Assembly (NCBI GenBank): GCA_016278585.1
Contig: JADQBO010000343.1
Span: forward strand, 1 to 6,746
Source of the DNA: Desulfosporosinus sp.
Lineage (GTDB): Bacteria > Bacillota > Desulfitobacteriia > Desulfitobacteriales > Desulfitobacteriaceae
Direction of reading: 5' to 3'
Length of the DNA: 6,746 nt
In this document: piece by piece, positions 1-4,464 of the stretch
Layout of the letters: each line of letters begins with the position of its first letter
Position numbering within the stretch: position 1 is the first letter of the stretch
Made by a program: the position numbers and the translations under genes
The notes under the pieces: model-generated
The model's input: the letters and a program-made list of their open reading frames with translations, nothing else
What the model was told of the DNA's origin: nothing
The model's database searches: none

Positions 1-24
1 TTAGACTGGATCACCAGTTTATTC

Positions 25-60
25 GAGGCTCCCTTTTTTGGGAGTCTTATTTTGTTGTTT
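25..60 (+). terminator. intrinsic terminator upstream of modA
   Basis: A hairpin with a 9-bp stem (25-33 pairing with 40-48, two or more G-T wobbles, core CTCCC/GGGAG) and a T6 loop is followed by a T-rich tract up to position 60. This is the shape of a rho-independent terminator reading rightward. It most simply ends a gene left of the window. Because it lies only about 50 nt before the modA start, it could instead be an attenuator in the modABC leader; the sequence does not decide this. A second small perfect dyad, ACTGG-ATCA-CCAGT, sits just before it at 5-18. Confidence 0.7.
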
Positions 61-95
61 AATCGAAGTTGATAACTCTACATAACATAATTGGT

Positions 96-105
96 AAGGG
101 GGGAG
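96..105 (+). promoter_or_regulatory. ribosome binding site of modA
   Basis: The purine run AAGGGGGGAG lies 5 nt before the ATG at 111. It fixes the modA start there rather than at the in-frame TTG at 69, which has no such site and would add 14 residues in front of a normal lipoprotein signal peptide. Confidence 0.8.
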
Positions 106-110
106 AATCA

Positions 111-908
111 ATGAAAAAGCAATTATGGCTATTAGTCTTCAGTTTGTTATTTATACTATCTGTGATCGGCTGCAGTGCAGGAGGTACTCAGCAACCAGTG
201 ACTAAGGTTGAACCGACAGAAATCATGGTATCTGCCGCAGCCAGTTTGAAAGATGCATTGACAGACCTCCAAAAAGCGTATGCTGTGAAAATTCCTGAAG
301 TAAAACTGATCCTTGTTTTTGGGGCTTCAGGTACGCTCCAAAAACAAATCGAACAGGGTGCTCCGGCAGACCTCTTCATCTCGGCCGGAAAGATGCAAAT
401 GGATGCCCTTGAGCAAAAGAATCTAATAGTTAAAGAGAGTAAACTTGACTTAGTAGGGAATGAATTAGTCTTAATTACGGGGAAGGATAATAGCAAGGTC
501 ATGGCCTTCCAAGACCTGACCAAAGCGAGTACGGATCAGATCAGCATTGGGACACCAGAATCCGTTCCTGCTGGAAAATATGCCAAAGAATCGTTAACGA
601 GTCTCAAACTTTGGGATGCCTTACAGCCCAAGTTAGTGTTAGCTAAGGATGTAACCCAAGTTCTGAATTATGTAGAAACAGGGAATGTCGAGGCAGGACT
701 TGTCTACCAATCCGATGCACAAGGGTCGACAAAGGTTAAAGTTGTAAGCGTAGTACCAGCAAGCAGTCACAAGCCCATTGCTTACCCTGCGGCTGTTATT
801 TCATCAACAAAAAACAAACAAGCCTCTGAAGACTTTCTAAAGTACCTACAGACTGCAGATGCGCAAAAAATCTTTGTAAGATATGGGTTCAAGCCCATGT
901 CAGAATAA
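111..908 (+). CDS. modA: molybdate ABC transporter, substrate-binding lipoprotein ModA
   Basis: This 265-residue protein captures molybdate (perhaps also tungstate) outside the membrane and delivers it to ModB. Residues 1-21 form a lipoprotein signal: MKK, a hydrophobic stretch, then the lipobox V18-I-G-C21, so the mature protein should be lipid-anchored at Cys21. ModA hallmarks follow: SAAASLKDAL (41-50), FGASGTLQKQI (70-80), GAPADLFISAG (83-93), SVPAGKYA (151-158) and DVTQVLNYVETG (180-191) leading to GLVYQSDA (196-203). The five oxyanion-contact positions known from E. coli ModA appear kept here as Ser45, Ser73, Ala154, Val181 and Tyr199 (my alignment by eye). The start is the ATG at 111, chosen by its ribosome binding site and signal peptide. 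It is the first gene of modABC, ending 20 nt before modB. Molybdate is the likely ligand; tungstate selectivity cannot be judged from sequence. Confidence 0.95.
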   Translation: MKKQLWLLVFSLLFILSVIGCSAGGTQQPVTKVEPTEIMVSAAASLKDALTDLQKAYAVKIPEVKLILVFGASGTLQKQIEQGAPADLFISAGKMQMDALEQKNLIVKESKLDLVGNELVLITGKDNSKVMAFQDLTKASTDQISIGTPESVPAGKYAKESLTSLKLWDALQPKLVLAKDVTQVLNYVETGNVEAGLVYQSDAQGSTKVKVVSVVPASSHKPIAYPAAVISSTKNKQASEDFLKYLQTADAQKIFVRYGFKPMSE

Positions 909-928
909 ATTAGTTTCTGGGGGAGCTT

Positions 929-1621
929 ATGGACTTTAGCTTTATTCCAATTATTTTATCCTTGAAAGTTGCCTTTGCTGCTGTTATTATCGTCACTTGT
1001 TTTTCCATACCTATCGCAACTCTGATGGCTAAGCGTGAGTTCTTGGGAAAAGATGTTGTCGAGTCTATTATTACTTTGCCCCTAGTTCTCCCCCCCTCGG
1101 TTATCGGCTTTATGTTACTTTATGTTTTTGGGAAGAACGGTCCTTTAGGTAAGTTATTCGAGCACTGGTTTCAAACCAGAATTGTCTTTACCTTAGCGGG
1201 GGCCGTAATAGCGGCAGCTGTCGTAGCCTTTCCTCTAATGTATCAAGCAGTGAAGGTTGCTATTGAGGGTGTTGATCAAACTTTGGAGCAGGCAGCACGT
1301 ACTTTGGGAGCCAGCGAATTAAGGGTGTTCTTTACTATAACCCTTCCTTTAACCTTGAATGGCATTGTTGCAGGCTTAGTCTTGGCCTTCGCTCGGTCTC
1401 TGGGGGAATTTGGAGCAACGTTGATGATCGCTGGAAATATACCCGGCAAGACACAAACAATGCCTATTGCCATATATTTTGCTAATGAAGCGGGCGATAC
1501 AACTCAGGCAAGCATCTTGGTTATTATCATGACGGTCTTTAGTTTTCTTGTCATTTATGGACTAAACCGGTGGGGGAAACGATCTCAACGTGATCGCGTT
1601 CCCAAAGGAGGTACCACATAG
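929..1621 (+). CDS. modB: molybdate ABC transporter, permease ModB
   Basis: This 230-residue inner membrane permease forms, as a dimer, the channel for molybdate from ModA. About five membrane segments are visible, near residues 5-33, 46-68, 84-108, 134-156 and 194-212. The family signatures are present: LPLVLPPSVIGF (49-61), the cytoplasmic EAA coupling loop at 120-140 (EQAARTLGAS and then ITLPL), and RSLGEFGATLMIAGN (156-170) followed by the PGKTQTMPIAIY stretch typical of ModB. Length is normal for the family. A GGGGGAG site at 919-925 stands just before the ATG. Its stop codon TAG shares one base with the GTG start of modC, and a consensus AAAGGAGGT site for modC lies inside the modB 3' end (1604-1612), which points to translational coupling. 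Nothing looks broken. Confidence 0.95.
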   Translation: MDFSFIPIILSLKVAFAAVIIVTCFSIPIATLMAKREFLGKDVVESIITLPLVLPPSVIGFMLLYVFGKNGPLGKLFEHWFQTRIVFTLAGAVIAAAVVAFPLMYQAVKVAIEGVDQTLEQAARTLGASELRVFFTITLPLTLNGIVAGLVLAFARSLGEFGATLMIAGNIPGKTQTMPIAIYFANEAGDTTQASILVIIMTVFSFLVIYGLNRWGKRSQRDRVPKGGTT

Positions 1622-2289
1622 TGCTAAAGGCTCATTTCAAAAAAGAATTACCGACCTTTGAGCTTGAAGTCGATATTTCCTTGCGTAATGGAATTCTTGC
1701 CCTTGTAGGTCCCTCCGGCGCTGGCAAAACAACCGTCCTCCAGTGTCTGGCAGGTCTCCAGACTCCTTCGTGGGGGGAAATTAATATCCACGACAAGGCC
1801 GTCTTCGCTTCTGAGCATAGTGTAGATATTCCGATCAGAAATCGACGAATAGGGTATGTATTCCAAGATTATGCTCTCTTTCCACACATGACCGTGGAGA
1901 AGAATGTGATGTATGGTAAGCCCCAAAAAGGAAGTATCCCAAATAAAGCTCTTAGTTTTCCCAATGTCTTAGAGATGCTAAAGATAGAACATCTTCGAAA
2001 TCGTTATCCTAATCAGATTTCAGGTGGGGAAAAGCAAAGAGTTGCTCTTGCACGTGCATTAATGACCGAACCCGAACTTCTGTTGCTCGATGAACCTCTT
2101 TCAGCGCTAGATCAGGACACACGGAGTGTACTCCAACAAGAGTTGCTTAAGCTCCAAGCTGAATGGCAAATCCCCTTTATCTTAGTAACCCATGATATTA
2201 AGGAAGCAGAAATGCTGGGAGACCAAATTATTAGGCTGGAACATGGTAAACAACAGGAAATCAGGAAGCGTAATAAAGCTCATCCGTAA
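1621..2289 (+). CDS. modC: molybdate ABC transporter, ATPase ModC (short form)
   Basis: This is the cytoplasmic ATPase that powers ModB, 222 residues long with a GTG start fixed by AAAGGAGGT at 1604-1612. All nucleotide-binding motifs are in order: Walker A GPSGAGKTT (30-38), Q-loop with Gln82 in YVFQDYALFPHMT, signature ISGGEKQR (133-140, Ile replacing the usual Leu), Walker B LLLLDEP (153-159) with catalytic Glu158, D-loop SALD (161-164) and switch His191 in VTHD. It ends soon after the ABC core, so it lacks the C-terminal TOBE/MOP molybdate-binding domain that makes E. coli ModC about 350 residues. Trans-inhibition by cytoplasmic molybdate through that domain is therefore not expected. The assignment to molybdate rests mainly on its operon partners, since the ATPase alone resembles other oxyanion importers. 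Confidence 0.93.
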   Translation: MLKAHFKKELPTFELEVDISLRNGILALVGPSGAGKTTVLQCLAGLQTPSWGEINIHDKAVFASEHSVDIPIRNRRIGYVFQDYALFPHMTVEKNVMYGKPQKGSIPNKALSFPNVLEMLKIEHLRNRYPNQISGGEKQRVALARALMTEPELLLLDEPLSALDQDTRSVLQQELLKLQAEWQIPFILVTHDIKEAEMLGDQIIRLEHGKQQEIRKRNKAHP

Positions 2290-2351
2290 CAACAGCAATT
2301 ATAGTTTCAAGGAGCAGTGAAAACAAAGCAAGCGAGTCTATGGGACATTTC

Positions 2352-2366
2352 AAAACTTAAAGTTTT
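2352..2366. terminator. weak dyad between convergent modC and araC-like genes
   Basis: AAAACT-TAA-AGTTTT forms a 6-bp AT-rich stem spanning the stop codon of the AraC-like gene, with A and T tracts on the two strands. It could help stop transcription from either side of the 67-bp convergent gap (2290-2356), which otherwise shows nothing. The stem is weak, so function is uncertain. Confidence 0.25.
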
Positions 2367-3238
2367 ATGCGGTATGAGGATGGAGAAACCCCATTTTTTT
2401 TCTTAAATACGGTCGCGAAATGACTCATACTTTTAAACCCTGAGGCATAACAAACCTCAGTTATCGACAGTTTCTTATTTTTAAGCATTTCCTTAGCTTT
2501 TTCTAATTTGATATCCAATAAAAATATAAATGGAGTTTTTCCTGTTTGCTGCTTAAACACTCGTATAAAGTGATATGGGCTAATGTTAGCTGCCTTCGCC
2601 ACCTCTTCTAGAGTATAATCCTTATTATAATTATCTTGTAACAGCTCAATTGCCTTTCTGATACTATTATCCGGCACAAGTGTTTTGTACTTTTTTGTAC
2701 TCTCTTTATTTCCGATGGTTTGTCGTATTATTTTTGTCGCCATTTGTGTGCTTAGGCATTTTAAAATCATATCGTATCCTGCTTGCTTAGCCCTCGATTC
2801 TTGCATAAATAAACGAATAAGGTATTCAAACTCTGAATCTATTTCAAAAACTGTATTATTAAAAACAATGTCACCTGTCTTGTGTATTGAGTTGTTAACC
2901 GAACTAAGAAAATCCTTGTTAAACGAAATGGTAAAGAAACGTACACTTAGCATGGCATCTTTAGGTCCATGAGGCTGATCAGAATTAATTGGTAGTATGT
3001 GTTTAGGCGCGATATTTAACCTTTTATTTTCAACACCTAAATATTTTAAGAACGAATATGAAATAAGAAACTCAAAATCAGAATGATGGTGAGACCCTGG
3101 GTATAAGTCAAAACTGACATGTGGTTTTGGTTCGAGCATAAATGTGGTGTCACTTGCGTATACGTAAAAAAAATCCTTCATATTCTGGATTGGAAATGGA
3201 TAGGGCCCTTCTCCAAATGTTTTTTGTAAATTAACCAA
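2357..3238 (-). CDS. AraC-family transcriptional regulator with N-terminal cupin-like domain
   Basis: This 293-residue DNA-binding regulator has target and effector unknown. The N-terminal half (about 36-115) looks like an AraC-type cupin sensor, with a His-rich PGSHHHSDFEF (47-57) and a second short motif PINSDQPHG (83-91). The C-terminal domain (about 192-290) holds the two helix-turn-helix units: YTLEEVAKAANISPYHFIRVF (208-228) and LSITEVCYASGFKSMSHFA (257-275), ending in GVSPSSYR (283-290), the usual AraC/XylS tail. The chosen start is the TTG at 3238: an in-frame TGA sits at 3247-3245, and the next Met (residue 20) has no ribosome site. A GGAGAGG lies 13 nt upstream, rather far. The start overlaps an upstream reading frame ending at 3231, so coupling or a frameshift is possible. 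It is convergent with modC, and nothing ties it to molybdate. Confidence 0.88.
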   Translation of the reverse strand: MVNLQKTFGEGPYPFPIQNMKDFFYVYASDTTFMLEPKPHVSFDLYPGSHHHSDFEFLISYSFLKYLGVENKRLNIAPKHILPINSDQPHGPKDAMLSVRFFTISFNKDFLSSVNNSIHKTGDIVFNNTVFEIDSEFEYLIRLFMQESRAKQAGYDMILKCLSTQMATKIIRQTIGNKESTKKYKTLVPDNSIRKAIELLQDNYNKDYTLEEVAKAANISPYHFIRVFKQQTGKTPFIFLLDIKLEKAKEMLKNKKLSITEVCYASGFKSMSHFATVFKKKNGVSPSSYRIKL

Positions 3239-3332
3239 ATAACTTCATCCGCCTCTCCATTAATTCCTCTTTTAAATAGAGTCTAAAGGTTTGAATGAAA
3301 ATTCTGCCATTAATTAATTTACTATTCAACAC
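3231..3332 (-). CDS. possible short leader ORF overlapping the AraC-like gene start
   Basis: I do not recognise this peptide. A frame ending in TAA at 3233-3231 runs past the TTG start of the AraC-like gene by 8 nt. The ORF could begin at GTG 3332 (33 residues), with AGGAGGT at 3351-3345 about 12 nt before it. It could also begin at ATG 3260, giving MERRMKLFG, with a well-placed AGAGGA at 3270-3265. The same frame stays open leftward to about 3490, reading GRPGGIDHYVLNSKLINGR around 3360-3304, which looks protein-like. That longer frame has no ATG before 3260 and crosses the terminator palindrome. It could be a coupled leader, a remnant of a decayed gene, or chance. Confidence 0.28.
   Translation of the reverse strand: MLNSKLINGRIFIQTFRLYLKEELMERRMKLFG
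3301..3329 (-). promoter_or_regulatory. candidate promoter of the AraC-like gene
   Basis: On the minus strand, TTGAAT (3329-3324) and CAGAAT (3306-3301) are separated by 17 nt, each matching 4 of 6 consensus bases of a sigma-A promoter. It would place the transcript start just before the ATG at 3260 and the TTG at 3238, and downstream of the terminator of the preceding gene. In AT-rich DNA such matches arise easily. Confidence 0.25.
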
Positions 3333-3390
3333 ATAGTGATCAATACCTCCTGGTCTTCCTTTACTATTTATCAAAATCAATCCAGCTAAT

Positions 3391-3432
3391 AAAAAGAGAA
3401 CTCTTAAGAAAATGATTATTCTTAAGAGTTCT
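3391..3432 (-). terminator. strong intrinsic terminator of the RCC1/FN3 protein gene
   Basis: A perfect 14-bp inverted repeat (AGAACTCTTAAGAA at 3397-3410 and its complement at 3419-3432) encloses an 8-nt loop. Read on the minus strand it is followed by a CTTTTT tract (3396-3391), and it begins about 45 nt after the stop of the giant gene. It should end that transcript and separate it from the AraC-like gene. On the + strand a looser T-run (ATCTTTT) also follows it. Confidence 0.85.
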
Positions 3433-3477
3433 ATCTTTTGAAGACCTTTTACGTTTTCTAACCTAGTGGATTCAAAA

Positions 3478-4464
3478 TTATTTATCAGAGATATATTCTA
3501 ATCCGTCGCTATAATAACTAATATGAATATTTCCTAATGGATCAACAGCTATGGAGGGCCTTGCCTCTATTAAGTATTTGCCATTCCCATTATGTGCAAT
3601 TACATTATGCCAGCCCGAGGAATCCCTGAAGGCGTAGATTAACGGATGATCATTGTCGTTAGTATACCTAATATAAGTGACATAGACTTTTCCTGATTCA
3701 TCAATAGCTAAAGATGTACTATAGGCCTGGGTTCCTGCTGCACCTATCTTTTCGACATGCCAAACAGAACTATCTTTATAAGCATACTTAATTAGTTTAT
3801 TTGTGTAATCCAGATAGCTTATATGGGGGTTTCCAACGGCATCAAGGGCTAAAGAGGTGACAGCTCCTACACTTCCACTGTCATCCACGGTTATAGTATT
3901 CCAGCCCGATCCATCCTTATAAGCGTACTTAAGGGCCGTATTAGTTGTATCATAGTAGCTTATATGGGGATTGCCGGCTGCGTCTAAAGCCAGGGAAGCG
4001 TACGTACCGTTCCCCACATTGTCAGTAACCCACGTGTCACCCGATTTATAGGAATATTTCACTAAGAATCCAGAGGAGTCGTTATAGACAATATGGGGGC
4101 TACTTGAGGCATCTACCTTAATTGACGTGAACTCGGCAGCGATACTATTAACGTCTTCAATCTGCCAAGACGTACCATTATGATGTGCATACTTTAACCC
4201 AACATCCATAGAATTATTCTTTCTATAACTAATGTGGGGCCGATTTGAAGTATCCAGTGCCAAAGAAGAATACGAACCCAAATCACTGCTACTACTATCT
4301 ACTGTTTCCATTACCCAATTCTCTCCGCTCTTATAACCATACTTTAAATTTGGGTCCCCGGAATTGTAATCCTGGTAGCTGATATGAGGAGTACCTGAGC
4401 TATCTAGAGCGATAGACGAATACCGCCCTGCCCCTCCTAAAGGATCTGCAATCTCAAAGGCTAA
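3478..4464 (-). repeat. C-terminal array of six full and one truncated propeller-like repeats
   Basis: Units of 42-50 residues follow the pattern GxYSSLALDxxGNPHISYxD, then xLKYAYKDGSGW and a WxxExVD-type strand. They start near 4428, 4278, 4134, 4008, 3867, 3726 and 3575. The seventh ends at GLEYISDK without its last strand, while the stretch LAFEIADPLGGAG just before unit 1 looks like exactly that strand. This is what a seven-bladed propeller with a shared closing blade would show. I do not recognise the unit as a named family, although PHISY-type repeats of this sort occur in bacterial surface proteins. Confidence 0.8.

Noticed and set aside
69..97. TTGATA at 69-74 as a -35 box for modA
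   Set aside because: At 17 nt spacing the -10 position reads TGGTAA, a poor match; the good CATAAT at 86-91 is only 11 nt away. No supportable promoter.
69..110. Extended modA start at TTG 69
   Set aside because: It adds 14 residues before a canonical lipoprotein signal and lacks a ribosome site, whereas ATG 111 has AAGGGGGGAG 5 nt upstream.
2377..2401. GGATGG/CCATTT hairpin followed by T8 as a modC terminator
   Set aside because: The stem has few Watson-Crick pairs, and the T run is explained by lysine codons in the end of the AraC-like gene; it may contribute but cannot be claimed.
2685..2972. Plus-strand reading frame of 95 residues opposite the AraC-like gene
   Set aside because: It is antisense to a recognisable regulator and shows only AT-driven hydrophobic composition; taken as a shadow frame.
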